Source: CAG-390 sp045644325 (GTDB lineage Bacteria > Bacillota > Clostridia > Oscillospirales > CAG-272). Taken from it: a stretch of 35,440 nucleotides of DNA. A model generated the notes under the pieces. It was not told where the DNA came from. It did no database searches and saw nothing but the letters and a program-made list of their open reading frames with translations. The translations under genes were made by a program, and so were the position numbers. This document shows, one piece after another, positions 7,124-14,379 of this stretch (positions within the stretch are counted from its first letter, which is position 1; each line of letters starts with the position of its first letter). The stretch covers positions 1 through 35,440 of the forward strand of contig JAZRGT010000020.1 in NCBI GenBank assembly GCA_045644325.1, in the 5' to 3' direction.

Positions 7124-7729
7124 TTACTTCATCTTTTTATCAAACGCGGGGTTGAATGCGTAGAAATTCTTGCCGTCGAGCTTATCCTGAACTACTCTCA
7201 TGGCGTCTCCGAATCTCTGGAAATGCACGATCTCGCGTTCGCGGAGGAAGCGCAGGGGATCGGTGACGTCGGGATCGTCGGAGAGACGGATGAGGTTATC
7301 GTAGGTCACGCGTGCCTTCTGCTCTGCCGCCTGACATTCGGCAAGATCGGCAAGAGGATCACCCTTGACTCCAACGTATTTCATATCAAACGGCACGCCC
7401 GACGCCGCGATCGGGTAAAGTCCCGTGGTGTGGTCAACGTAGTAGGGCTCGAACATCGTGCCCTTGATATTCTCGATCGAAATATTCCGCGTGAGCTGAT
7501 AAATGATCGCCGCGATCATCTCGAGGTGTGCGAGCTCTTCCGTACCGACGTCCGTCAGAATTCCAACAACTTCGTTGTAGGGCATACCGTAACGCTGGTG
7601 CAGATAGCGCATAGATGCCGCAAGCTCGCCATCGGGTCCGCCTAATTGCGATATGATAGCAGAAGCAAGCTTCGGGTTGGGATTTTTGATCTTTACGGGG
7701 TACTGCAGTTTCTTCTCATATATCCACAT
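7124..7729 (-). CDS. cotJC: Spore coat protein CotJC (manganese catalase family)
   Basis: 201-residue ferritin-like protein of the manganese catalase family, part of the CotJ layer of spores. Metal-site motifs are present: DGELAASMRYL near residues 33-43 (Glu35), TEELAHLEM near 63-71 with Glu and His, AECQAAEQKARVTYDN, and REREIVHFQRFGD near 164-176. Full family length. The ATG is preceded by gaggga 5 bp away. Last gene of cotJA-cotJB-cotJC. Made in sporulation in relatives; peroxide removal is plausible because the metal ligands appear intact. Its 3' end is duplicated at 6213-6262. Confidence 0.95.
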   Translation of the reverse strand: MWIYEKKLQYPVKIKNPNPKLASAIISQLGGPDGELAASMRYLHQRYGMPYNEVVGILTDVGTEELAHLEMIAAIIYQLTRNISIENIKGTMFEPYYVDHTTGLYPIAASGVPFDMKYVGVKGDPLADLAECQAAEQKARVTYDNLIRLSDDPDVTDPLRFLREREIVHFQRFGDAMRVVQDKLDGKNFYAFNPAFDKKMK

Positions 7730-7741
7730 AACATTCCCTCC

Positions 7742-8029
7742 TCAGTTTGCCTCATAGTGCCAGGGCCAATGCGCGCACTTGTCGCTTGACTCGCCGCAGA
7801 CTCCGTACATAGTCAGCATACCGTGCTTCGACTCGTACTCTGCGGCAACCTTCACGCGCTTCGCTCTCAAGGATTCAAGGTATTCCTTTGCCTCACAGCA
7901 ATCGGGGTAGACGTCGAGATAGAGCGTCACCTCGACGATCGCAAAATCCATCTGCCTAAGCTGTGTCAGCAGATCGGCGTTTTGCTCGCAGGGGCAGCCC
8001 TGCGACATTGCGGGATTGAACTTATCCAT
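7742..8029 (-). CDS. cotJB: Spore coat protein CotJB
   Basis: 95-residue CotJB. Family features include LLTQLRQMDFAIVEVTLYLDVYPDCCEAKEYLES near residues 19-52 and the aromatic tail CAHWPWHYE. The ATG at 8029 is chosen for the ggagg 8 bp upstream and the 8-bp overlap with the end of cotJA. An N-terminal CPCEQ motif follows a short lead. It sits between cotJA and cotJC in one operon; in Bacillus these three are interdependent for coat assembly. Confidence 0.93.
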   Translation of the reverse strand: MDKFNPAMSQGCPCEQNADLLTQLRQMDFAIVEVTLYLDVYPDCCEAKEYLESLRAKRVKVAAEYESKHGMLTMYGVCGESSDKCAHWPWHYEAN

Positions 8030-8360
8030 TGCATCTGCCTCCCTTGCCGACCTCAAGCGGGAGATCGAGATCCGAGAACAAGGTACCTCTCGAAAGCGCC
8101 CGAGGGTGATCGTAAAGCCTGTCAAAAGTCTGAATGGGAGCGTAAACGCTTCCTACGGGGCGGTCGGTGACGCCGTAGCCGCCCATTTTGCATCCGCAAC
8201 CGGCAGCTGCTTCGCCCGCGCGGCGATTGAGCGCCTCACCGTAGCTTCCCTTTATTTCATCGTTACGGCGCGCATTCGATTCGCATCCGCAACGCGGCAC
8301 GTTTGTGTATCCGCCGCGGTTGACCTCAAAGCCCGCTCGCTCGAAATTGTATTTATTCAT
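8022..8360 (-). CDS. cotJA: Spore coat-associated protein CotJA, long N-terminus
   Basis: 112 residues. The CotJA core is residues 70-103: SVYAPIQTFDRLYDHPRALSRGTLFSDLDLPL. About 65 residues precede it, glycine/arginine-rich with RCGCES and GCGCKMGGYG cysteine pairs, longer than the compact CotJA of Bacillus. aaggaagg lies upstream of the ATG at 8360; the nearby ATG at 8364 runs straight into a stop. First gene of the cotJ operon. The extra cysteines could crosslink in the coat, which is inference. Confidence 0.9.
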   Translation of the reverse strand: MNKYNFERAGFEVNRGGYTNVPRCGCESNARRNDEIKGSYGEALNRRAGEAAAGCGCKMGGYGVTDRPVGSVYAPIQTFDRLYDHPRALSRGTLFSDLDLPLEVGKGGRCNG

Positions 8361-8394
8361 TCATATCATCCTTCCTTTCTTTCGTTCTCAATAC

Positions 8395-8421
8395 CATTTT
8401 ATGCAAGGAAGGAAAAAATGT
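8395..8421 (-). promoter_or_regulatory. Possible sporulation-type (SigK/SigE-like) promoter of cotJ
   Basis: On the minus strand, AC followed by 16 bp and CATAAAATG, close to the SigK form AC-N16/17-CATANNNTA. It lies about 35 bp before cotJA. Short, degenerate motif; weak evidence on its own. Confidence 0.4.
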
Positions 8422-8442
8422 CACAAAAAGTCGAAAAAGAAA

Positions 8443-8460
8443 AAACGGCTTTCGCCGTTT
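8443..8460 (-). terminator. Terminator (second of a tandem pair) after the zinc-ribbon gene
   Basis: 7-bp stem aaacggc/gccgttt with a 4-nt loop. On the minus strand it is followed by TTTTTTCTTTTT. Confidence 0.8.
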
Positions 8461-8484
8461 CATAAAAAATCGTTAAATAAAACA

Positions 8485-8517
8485 CCATAAGCCCCGTGCT
8501 TTAACGGGGCTATATGG
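8485..8517 (-). terminator. Terminator (first of a tandem pair) after the zinc-ribbon gene
   Basis: 8-bp stem agccccgt/acggggct with a 6-nt loop and flanking ccat/atgg pairs. Followed on the minus strand by TGTTTTATTT. Confidence 0.8.
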
Positions 8518-8538
8518 CGTCTTAAAAGAGGAGACCGA

Positions 8539-8871
8539 TTACTGGGGTCTTCTTCTCTTTTCGAAGCAAGCGCTGCAATAAACGGGCTTGTCGCTCGAGG
8601 GCTCAAAAGTGAGCTTAGCCTCAGCACCGCACTCGCTGCAGGTAGCATAGAAATACTGTCTTGCGGGACGGTTTGCGTTCTTCTTAGCGTCGCGGCAGTT
8701 CTTGCATCTCTTGGGCTTGTTGGTGTAGCCCTTCTCAGCATAGAAAGCCTGCTCGCCAGCGGTGAAAACAAACTCGTTGCCGCACTCAACGCAAACGAGA
8801 GTTTCGTCAACGTATTCTACTGCTGCGGTTTCTTCGATTTCGGTACCTTCGACCTTGGGTTCTTCGTACAT
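8539..8871 (-). CDS. Double zinc-ribbon protein (zf-trcl type)
   Basis: 110-residue soluble protein. An acidic 24-residue lead is followed by CVECGNEFVFTAGEQAFYAEKGYTNKPKRCKNCR (27-60), which matches the probable zinc-ribbon family zf-trcl with two CxxC pairs. A second ribbon follows at 77-104: CSECG, PVYCSACF. Such proteins are common and abundant in Clostridia; a nucleic-acid or ribosome-associated role is suspected but not shown. Own tandem terminators; ribosome binding site gaggta before the ATG. Confidence 0.85.
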   Translation of the reverse strand: MYEEPKVEGTEIEETAAVEYVDETLVCVECGNEFVFTAGEQAFYAEKGYTNKPKRCKNCRDAKKNANRPARQYFYATCSECGAEAKLTFEPSSDKPVYCSACFEKRRRPQ

Positions 8872-8972
8872 GTTCTACCTCGTGAAAAATATGTATTAAT
8901 GCCCGTCGGCGGACTCACACCGCCACCTTTGTTGTTACAACGCTCTTTTTAAGCTATTCGAGCATACGGTTA

Positions 8973-9569
8973 CTATGATAATAACGAACGCAGTTTGCGC
9001 TTGATGCGCGCCAATGCGTTACTTACAGATTTTTTGGTCGAGCCGAGGCTTTCCGCGATCTCCTCGATGCTCATTCCCGAATAATGCATCCACCAAACCG
9101 AATTTTCGTATTTGGAAAGGTTCTCTCTGATAAATGCGCGAAGCTCCGCCGCGCTTTCCCTCTCGATAACCGAGGATGCAGGATCGCTCACTGTAAGCTC
9201 GGAGGGCTCTATCTCGTCAAGCGGAATGACGACCACGCCGGCATACTTTTTGAGCTGACGCAGAGCAGACACGAGAGCCTTGCTTACGCAGATCTTGGCA
9301 TAAAGACCGAAGCTTACGTTGCCGTAAAGAAGCTCGTAGCTCTGAACGGCGCGGTGAAAGGCAAGAAGCGCCTCCTGATGAAGCTCCTCGATATCCTGAT
9401 CGCAGAGACCGTCCCTGTATGATGCAACCGCAGAATCAAGCATAGGCTTATATTCCTCGGCAAGCCGCGCAAAAGCTTCCCCATCCCCTTCCTTGGCAAG
9501 AAGCAACAAGCCTGTGTGAGATGCGGACATGAGGCTCTTATCTTTTTCGGAATCGGAATGATGCGCCAC
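8973..9569 (-). CDS. Sigma-70 family RNA polymerase sigma factor, SigH-like
   Basis: 198 residues with region 2 (DIEELHQEALLAFHRAVQSYE, then FGLYAKICVSKALVSALRQLKKY) and region 4 (YSGMSIEEIAESLGSTKKSVSNALARIKRKLRSLL). The helix-turn-helix tail closely resembles the sporulation/transition sigma factor SigH, and the linker VVVIPLDE is also SigH-like. The start is GTG at 9569, supported by ggagg 6 bp upstream; there is no suitable ATG. It directs core polymerase to alternative promoters. Whether it is true SigH or a paralogue cannot be decided here; SigH is usually longer by about 20 residues. Confidence 0.85.
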   Translation of the reverse strand: MAHHSDSEKDKSLMSASHTGLLLLAKEGDGEAFARLAEEYKPMLDSAVASYRDGLCDQDIEELHQEALLAFHRAVQSYELLYGNVSFGLYAKICVSKALVSALRQLKKYAGVVVIPLDEIEPSELTVSDPASSVIERESAAELRAFIRENLSKYENSVWWMHYSGMSIEEIAESLGSTKKSVSNALARIKRKLRSLLS

Positions 9570-9625
9570 GTAAACCTCCGCGAAAAAATGTCACTTGATC
9601 AATATGCATAAATTCGCTTATACAC

Positions 9626-9653
9626 ATTATACCATTTTTTTTGAAAATGTCAA
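9626..9653 (-). promoter_or_regulatory. Sigma-A promoter of the SigH-like gene
   Basis: On the minus strand: TTGACA (9648-9653), 16 bp ending ATGG, TATAAT (9626-9631). Both hexamers are perfect. Confidence 0.85.
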
Positions 9654-9736
9654 TAGATAAATTCAACTTTTTTTGCGATTTATTCAAAAAATCTTAAATT
9701 TCCACCAAAATGTTCATAAAATTTGCCTATTTTCTA

Positions 9737-9765
9737 TTGACATACGGCGAAAACTGTGGTATAAT
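9737..9765 (+). promoter_or_regulatory. Sigma-A promoter of the membrane zinc-ribbon gene
   Basis: TTGACA (9737-9742), 17 bp, TATAAT (9760-9765) with TGG before the -10. Perfect consensus with extended -10, divergent from the SigH-like gene's promoter. The rest of 9570-9800 is AT-rich and shows nothing else. Confidence 0.9.
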
Positions 9766-9800
9766 ATTATCATCCAATCACCTGAAAGGTATTTGTAATT

Positions 9801-10373
9801 ATGACTATTGAAGAAAAAGTTAAAAAACCTCATATGAAGCGTCTGACGGTATGGGCGGCGATCGTTGCCGCACTTTGCTGTATCGCGTTTTGCTATCACA
9901 GCTTCTTCGAGACTCATTTTGCTCCCGCCGCCTCCGTTGCGGGCATCATAATCATCGCGGCATTTACATTTTATTTTATGGGACTGTGGGATTACTTCAC
10001 CGACAAAAGCTTTTCGGGCAAGATCCTGCATTACAAAGCCGATTGTCGAATTTTCAAGGTCAGCGCATTTGAGCGAAGAATGGAAACGCGTATTTTCGTT
10101 GAAATGACCGTTGAATGTGATGATGGTACGACTATCGCGCACGAGGAAATGCTTTCGAGCGCTCTTTCCAAAGCCATCCCCTACCGCGAGGGCGACAGAG
10201 TTTATCACATCAAAGGCGCAAAATACACCTGCCGTTTTCCGCGAAACGATACTGCTAAAAAGTACGATCCCGTAAGCGTCATTTGCCCCATCTGCGGCGC
10301 GCTTCATCCGCTCGGCACCAAGACTTGCTCATTCTGTGAAAACGATTTGCCATGGGATCCGCAAATTAAATAG
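9801..10373 (+). CDS. Two-helix membrane protein with C-terminal zinc ribbon
   Basis: 190 residues, no family recognised. Two hydrophobic helices lie at about 16-33 and 42-63. A soluble domain at about 70-150 (GKILHYKADCRIFKV, RIFVEMTVECDDGTTIAHEE, YREGDRVYHIKGAKY) looks beta-rich and resembles an OB- or SH3-like barrel. A zinc ribbon follows near 161-180: CPICG and CSFCE. The soluble part is probably cytoplasmic. Monocistronic, strong promoter, strong terminator. Function unknown. Confidence 0.75.
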   Translation: MTIEEKVKKPHMKRLTVWAAIVAALCCIAFCYHSFFETHFAPAASVAGIIIIAAFTFYFMGLWDYFTDKSFSGKILHYKADCRIFKVSAFERRMETRIFVEMTVECDDGTTIAHEEMLSSALSKAIPYREGDRVYHIKGAKYTCRFPRNDTAKKYDPVSVICPICGALHPLGTKTCSFCENDLPWDPQIK

Positions 10374-10374
10374 A

Positions 10375-10412
10375 AAATACGGACTGCCGAAACAAGACAG
10401 TCCGTATTTCTG
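10375..10412. terminator. Intrinsic terminator between convergent genes
   Basis: Perfect 12-bp stem aaatacggactg/cagtccgtattt with an 11-nt loop, followed by CTGTTTTTATT on the plus strand. Confidence 0.92.
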
Positions 10413-10415
10413 TTT

Positions 10416-10889
10416 TTATTCTCTTTTCATCTCCACTCCATTGTCTTCGCAATAGCTGATATAAGCCTCTATACCCAAATGCCAATCGGTGTCACCACAC
10501 AGATGAAATCTGTCTTCCATTGGCTCCCAAAGTAGGGGTTCACAGTAAAGTCCGGTTGTATCAATACTACCTATCACCATATGATTTCTTTTATTTCTGT
10601 TAGTGTAAATGCCTATACAGATCTGGTCGTACATAAAATACCGCAAGTCGCCTTTTACCATATATACCTTAAATATCAACGGAATCAAATCTTTGCGCTC
10701 GATATCGTCCATAGTTATCGGTCTTGTGAATATCAACGGAGTAGTCATAATATGGTTAAGGGGATACGACATTTTTCCGGGCGAGATTTCGATCGATACG
10801 GCATCATCCAAAACCACGGCAACGCCGTAATACCCTTCTGCAGGGTTAGTCATAATAACATCTCCCTTTTGGTACTTTTTATTTGCCAT
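10416..10889 (-). CDS. Imm26-like hypothetical protein
   Basis: 157-residue soluble protein. The start KYQKGDVIMTNPAEGYYGVAVVLDD resembles the opening of immunity protein 26 family members (a KGD-h-h-x-h-P...GYG beta pattern), followed by ITMDDIERKDLIPLIF. Imm26 proteins normally neutralise polymorphic toxins, but no toxin gene is adjacent. AT-richer than its neighbours, with its own perfect promoter, consistent with a mobile cargo gene. The family link is by eye and uncertain. Confidence 0.55.
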   Translation of the reverse strand: MANKKYQKGDVIMTNPAEGYYGVAVVLDDAVSIEISPGKMSYPLNHIMTTPLIFTRPITMDDIERKDLIPLIFKVYMVKGDLRYFMYDQICIGIYTNRNKRNHMVIGSIDTTGLYCEPLLWEPMEDRFHLCGDTDWHLGIEAYISYCEDNGVEMKRE

Positions 10890-10925
10890 AATGCCACCTC
10901 ACGCCAAAGATTATACATTGATCTA

Positions 10926-10954
10926 ATTATACAATATCAATTCTAAAATGTCAA
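10926..10954 (-). promoter_or_regulatory. Sigma-A promoter of the Imm26-like gene
   Basis: On the minus strand: TTGACA (10949-10954), 17 bp, TATAAT (10926-10931). Perfect hexamers. Confidence 0.88.
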
Positions 10955-10982
10955 TATATATGCGGATTTTTTCCTCATTCCC

Positions 10983-11011
10983 TTGACTTGACGTCTATAA
11001 TGTGGTATTAT
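10983..11011 (+). promoter_or_regulatory. Sigma-A promoter of the SGNH hydrolase-dus operon
   Basis: TTGACT (10983-10988), 17 bp ending TGTGG, TATTAT (11006-11011). Extended -10. Confidence 0.8.
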
Positions 11012-11078
11012 ATTAATAGCACTTATAGCCTTTAAGTGCACCAAAATTGCAAATAAACCAAACAAAGGAAATAAAACG

Positions 11079-11744
11079 ATGTCAAAGATCAAGATTCTCT
11101 TCATCGGCAACAGCCACACGTATTATAATGATATGCCCGCGATTGCGAAGGATATTTTCGCTGCGGCGGGGCTTGACGCCGAGGTAACGATGCTTACGCA
11201 GGGCGGTAAGTGCCTTGACTGGCACTACGAGCAGAAGCAGACCCGCTTCAATATCCTCTACGGCGGCTACGACTATATCGTCCTGCAGAGCAAGGCTTCG
11301 AATTTTGATCGCGAAGCATACCTTGACAGCGGCAAGAAAATATACGACGAGTGGATCTCGCAGACCAATGCCACTCCCATCCTTTATATGGTATGGTCCA
11401 ATAAGGGCAAAAAGAAGGAGGAACAACCTGCTCTTACCGAAGCAAACGTTGAGCTTGCAAGATATACGAAGGGCAGAGTCGCTCCCGCGGGTGAGGTTTT
11501 GCAGACGGTTCTGCGCCGCCGTCCCGCGCCCGAGCTTTATCGCGAGGATGGCAACCACGTGACTCCCACGGGCTCTTATCTTGCCGCGGCTTCGATATTT
11601 TATGCGATCACCGAACGCCGCCGTGCTCTGCGTGTAAACGAGGGCGACGAGCCGCACACCCGACTCGGCATCGACGAAAAGACTGCCGCCGCGATCCATA
11701 CCATCGCTTGCCGCACCACCATAGCTTTTAACGAAAAGGAATGA
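11079..11744 (+). CDS. SGNH-hydrolase-like protein (DUF4886 type)
   Basis: 221 residues. ILFIGNSHTYYNDMP near residues 5-19 places the nucleophile Ser in GNSHT, the SGNH block I variant of the DUF4886 group. YREDGNHVTPTGSYLAA near 176-192 supplies the Asp-x-x-His block. YDYIVLQSKAS matches the conserved strand before block III. No signal peptide, so a cytoplasmic esterase or acyl hydrolase is likely; the substrate is unknown. Its stop overlaps the dus start by ATGA, giving translational coupling, though the pairing may be accidental. Confidence 0.8.
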   Translation: MSKIKILFIGNSHTYYNDMPAIAKDIFAAAGLDAEVTMLTQGGKCLDWHYEQKQTRFNILYGGYDYIVLQSKASNFDREAYLDSGKKIYDEWISQTNATPILYMVWSNKGKKKEEQPALTEANVELARYTKGRVAPAGEVLQTVLRRRPAPELYREDGNHVTPTGSYLAAASIFYAITERRRALRVNEGDEPHTRLGIDEKTAAAIHTIACRTTIAFNEKE

Positions 11745-12757
11745 AAATAGGAAATACAAGCCTGCCTTACGGACTTCTTCTCGCTCCGATGGCGGGCGTG
11801 ACCGACCAGACGATGCGCCGTATTTCGGGCGAGTTCGGATGTGAATACGCCGTCAGCGAAATGGTTTCGGCAAAGGCGATAGTCTACGAGCAGGATGCCC
11901 GTCCGAGTGCACCCGTCAGAACCGCACAGCTCTGCAACATCGAGGACGGAGCGATACCGACTGCCGTTCAGATCTTCGGCTCGGAGCCCGAATTTATGGC
12001 GGAGGCGGCGAGGCTCATTTCAAACAGTGCATACCGAGGCTTTGAGGGCGCGCGCCCCGATGCCATCGACATTAATATGGGTTGTCCCGTCAAAAAGATA
12101 GTTCAAAGCGGCGACGGAAGCGCGCTGATGAAGAATCCCGAGCTTATCCACCGCATCACCGAGGCAGTTGTCAAAGCCTCTTCCCTGCCCGTCACGGTCA
12201 AGATCCGCGCGGGATGGAGCAAGGAAACCAAGAATGCTGTCGAATGTGCGCTTGCCGCAGAAAGTGCGGGCGCGGTTGCGATATGCGTTCACGGCAGAAC
12301 GCGCGATCAGTTTTACTCTCCCGGAGTCGACCTTTCGATAATTGGTGAGGTCAAAAGCGCGGTAAAAGTCCCCGTCATCGGCAACGGCGATCTTTTTTCA
12401 GCCAAGCAGGCGATGAAAATGAAGGAAGAAACCGGATGCGACGGTTTTGCGCTGGCACGAGGTGCTATGGGAAATCCGTGGCTCTTCGGTCAGATAGCAG
12501 ACGCGCTCGACGGAAAAGATTTCGTTTACCCCTCAAACGAGGAGGTGCAAGCGATTGCGGAGCGGCATTTAGCTATGGCGATCGAGCACAAGGGGGAGCG
12601 CAGAGGACTCGCCGAAGCAAAAGTCGTGGTGTCACATTATTTCCGCGGAATACGCGGGGCAACACGCGCACGGTTTGATTTTATGAACTCAATGACATAC
12701 GCGGAGGCGCACGAATCGCTCGTCCGCGCGTTTGCAGAGGCAAACGAAGAAGAATAA
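11741..12757 (+). CDS. dus: tRNA-dihydrouridine synthase
   Basis: 338-residue FMN-dependent TIM-barrel enzyme that reduces uridine to dihydrouridine in the tRNA D-loop. Motifs: LLAPMAGVTDQTMRR (13-27), DINMGCPVKKIVQSGDGSALM (near 109-129) with the catalytic Cys, VKIRAGW, CVHGRTRDQFYSP, PVIGNGDLFSAKQA and FALARGAMGNPWLF. The pattern best fits DusB-type enzymes of Firmicutes. ATGA overlap with the SGNH gene. Followed 21 bp later by an ECF sigma gene, possibly on the same transcript. Confidence 0.95.
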   Translation: MKIGNTSLPYGLLLAPMAGVTDQTMRRISGEFGCEYAVSEMVSAKAIVYEQDARPSAPVRTAQLCNIEDGAIPTAVQIFGSEPEFMAEAARLISNSAYRGFEGARPDAIDINMGCPVKKIVQSGDGSALMKNPELIHRITEAVVKASSLPVTVKIRAGWSKETKNAVECALAAESAGAVAICVHGRTRDQFYSPGVDLSIIGEVKSAVKVPVIGNGDLFSAKQAMKMKEETGCDGFALARGAMGNPWLFGQIADALDGKDFVYPSNEEVQAIAERHLAMAIEHKGERRGLAEAKVVVSHYFRGIRGATRARFDFMNSMTYAEAHESLVRAFAEANEEE

Positions 12758-12778
12758 CCAAAAAGGAGGTGCCGTCGC

Positions 12779-13363
12779 TTGAAATATGCAAATATGAAGC
12801 TTGAAGACCTATTTCTGCTTGCCAAAAAGGGCGACGGTAGAGCATTTGAGCAGATAGTGCTTTCAACCGAAAACGCGGTCTACAACCTTGCGCTGTCGCT
12901 TTTGAAAAAGAAAGAGGACGCCGAGGACGTCACGCAGGAAACATATCTGCGATTGTGGCGGTCGATTGCCGAGCTTAAGATCGAAAGCTCGCTCAAATTA
13001 TACATACTGAAGACCGCCCGAAACCTCGCGCTTGATCTTATACGCAAGAATTCGCGGCGCGAGGATGCCGACACAGTCATTCAAGGCACCGACGGCGAAT
13101 TTGAAATCGATATTGAAGATACCGATTCCTCGTCCCGCCCCGATATTGCCTATTTGCAAAATATAGAAGCGGAAGCCGTGCGTGAATCGATCGGGGAATT
13201 GCCGACTGCGGCACGCGAGTTGATCATACTTCGCGACGTTGAAGGTCTTTCGTACTCCGAGATCGCCAAAATGCTCGGCATCGCAGAGGGCACGCTCAAA
13301 TCCAAGCTCTTCCGAGCCCGAGAACGGCTCAGGCGAATAATTCTTTCAAAAAACATTTTATAA
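12779..13363 (+). CDS. ECF-type RNA polymerase sigma factor
   Basis: 194-residue two-domain ECF sigma factor. Region 2: AFEQIVLSTENAVYNLALSLL, KKEDAEDVTQETYLRLWRSI and YILKTARNLALDLIRK. Region 4: LPTAARELIILRDVEGLSYSEIAKMLGIAEGTLKSKLFRARERL. The start is TTG at 12779, 8 bp after a full aaaaggaggt; the in-frame ATG at 12794 is too far away. The next gene is a zinc-finger anti-sigma factor, the standard pairing. An ECF-type promoter between the two genes suggests the factor drives its own regulator and the genes behind it. Confidence 0.93.
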   Translation: MKYANMKLEDLFLLAKKGDGRAFEQIVLSTENAVYNLALSLLKKKEDAEDVTQETYLRLWRSIAELKIESSLKLYILKTARNLALDLIRKNSRREDADTVIQGTDGEFEIDIEDTDSSSRPDIAYLQNIEAEAVRESIGELPTAARELIILRDVEGLSYSEIAKMLGIAEGTLKSKLFRARERLRRIILSKNIL

Positions 13364-13377
13364 TTTTCGAAAATCAC

Positions 13378-13406
13378 GGAACTTTTTCAAAAAATTGACG
13401 TCTATA
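13378..13406 (+). promoter_or_regulatory. ECF-type promoter upstream of the anti-sigma gene
   Basis: GGAACTTTTT (13378-13387) and CGTCTATA (13399-13406). There are 16 bp between GGAAC and CGTC, the classical ECF layout. The site lies 36 bp before the anti-sigma ATG. Likely recognised by the sigma factor encoded just upstream. Confidence 0.72.
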
Positions 13407-13441
13407 TATATGAAACACAAAATCTACGAAAGGAAAAGGCT

Positions 13442-14377
13442 ATGGAAAAGACTCCTTCCTGTAAATATTTTCGCCTTCAAGTGGATGAATATATTGAAGG
13501 CGAGCTAACCGATGCGGAAATGCGCGAATTTGAAGCGCATATTGCCGAGTGTGAGGACTGCCGCCGCGAGGTCGAATCGGCACGCAGATTATATACTATT
13601 CTTCGCTCAAGCAGAGAGCCGGCACCGGACGGTCTGCATTCTCGCATAATGGACGCGGTCAAAGCAGAGCCGAAAACGAAAAAGAAGGCTCTTATCCTCC
13701 GTCGCAGTGCTCTCACCGCCGCTTGCTTCTTCATTTGCCTTTCACTAACAATTGTAATTGCAATGCTCCCTATGTGGAATCCGAGCAACGAGGGCGGTGC
13801 GGTTTTACCCGCCGATCCCGATTTTGCCGCGGGTGAAACTCAAGACGATGCCATAGAAGCGGAATCGAAAGCCGATAGCACGGACTCCCCCGCCGACTTC
13901 ACCGAAGAAGAACAGCCGGAAGCACTCGAATCAGTCCCGCAGTCAAGCGTCGCCGCCCCCACTCCCACAGTCTCGCCTAGTGATACCATAGAGGAAACGA
14001 TGGTCGTCGCCGAATCCGATATTCCTCCCGCTGAGGAAATTACTTCGGCTGAGGAAAATCCCGCGCCGCCTACGGAAACCGCGATGCCCGAAACCATCCG
14101 CCCCGAAACCGAGGTTGAAGCAGAAAATGCCGTCGATTCGGTTGCATCCGCTGAAACTACCAAGTTTTATTCCAAAGGCACGAGCTACGATGCTCCAACA
14201 GACGGCAATGGTATCGAAAATCCCTCAGCCGAAGCGACCTACGCTCCCGGCGGCGAGGAGATAACGATGGCTCTGCTTGTCGTATCCGGTCTTTTAGCGG
14301 TCGCATCCTTCGTTGCGTTCCTTATCTCACTTTCCTCCGTCAGAAACACCCCTCACAAGAAAGATAAAGAGGAATAA
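13442..14377 (+). CDS. Anti-sigma factor with zf-HC2 domain and two membrane helices
   Basis: 311 residues. N-terminal anti-sigma zinc finger: ADxx-type helix with FEAHIAECEDCRRE (His33, Cys37, Cys40). A first membrane helix lies at about 88-110. A 160-residue extracytoplasmic, Ser/Pro/Glu/Thr-rich, probably disordered stretch follows. A second helix near 273-297 ends in a short basic/acidic cytoplasmic tail. It should hold the upstream ECF sigma at the membrane until a signal triggers release. The long acidic linker and second helix are unusual for a simple RsiW-type protein and could be the sensor or protease target. Good aaagga site. Confidence 0.88.
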   Translation: MEKTPSCKYFRLQVDEYIEGELTDAEMREFEAHIAECEDCRREVESARRLYTILRSSREPAPDGLHSRIMDAVKAEPKTKKKALILRRSALTAACFFICLSLTIVIAMLPMWNPSNEGGAVLPADPDFAAGETQDDAIEAESKADSTDSPADFTEEEQPEALESVPQSSVAAPTPTVSPSDTIEETMVVAESDIPPAEEITSAEENPAPPTETAMPETIRPETEVEAENAVDSVASAETTKFYSKGTSYDAPTDGNGIENPSAEATYAPGGEEITMALLVVSGLLAVASFVAFLISLSSVRNTPHKKDKEE

Positions 14378-14379
14378 TT

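Larger units (their letters stand above)
7059..7171. repeat. Direct repeat copy B: true cotJC tail, terminator and promoter
   Basis: The intact counterpart of copy A. It includes the last 14 codons of cotJC, hairpin 7091-7116 and promoter 7060-7088. Stem differences from copy A are compensated: GGGCGGC/GCCGCCC in A, GGACGGC/GCCGTCC in B. Confidence 0.85.

Noticed and set aside
6146..7171. Insertion sequence bounded by direct repeats
   Set aside because: There is no transposase, no terminal inverted repeat, and the repeats are about 115 bp with coding content, not a short target-site duplication.
8880..8945. Cobalamin-riboswitch-like fragment (GGCGGTGTGAGTCCGCC on the minus strand) before the zinc-ribbon gene
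   Set aside because: Only a small hairpin with a GTGTGAGTCC loop is present. The roughly 100-nt gap cannot hold a full cobalamin aptamer, and the other conserved boxes are absent. Perhaps a weak terminator of the SigH-like gene.
10964..10998. Second ECF promoter (GGAT ... CGTCTATA) before the SGNH hydrolase gene
   Set aside because: The -35-like element is not GGAAC and the spacing is about 24 bp. A sigma-A promoter with correct spacing overlaps it.
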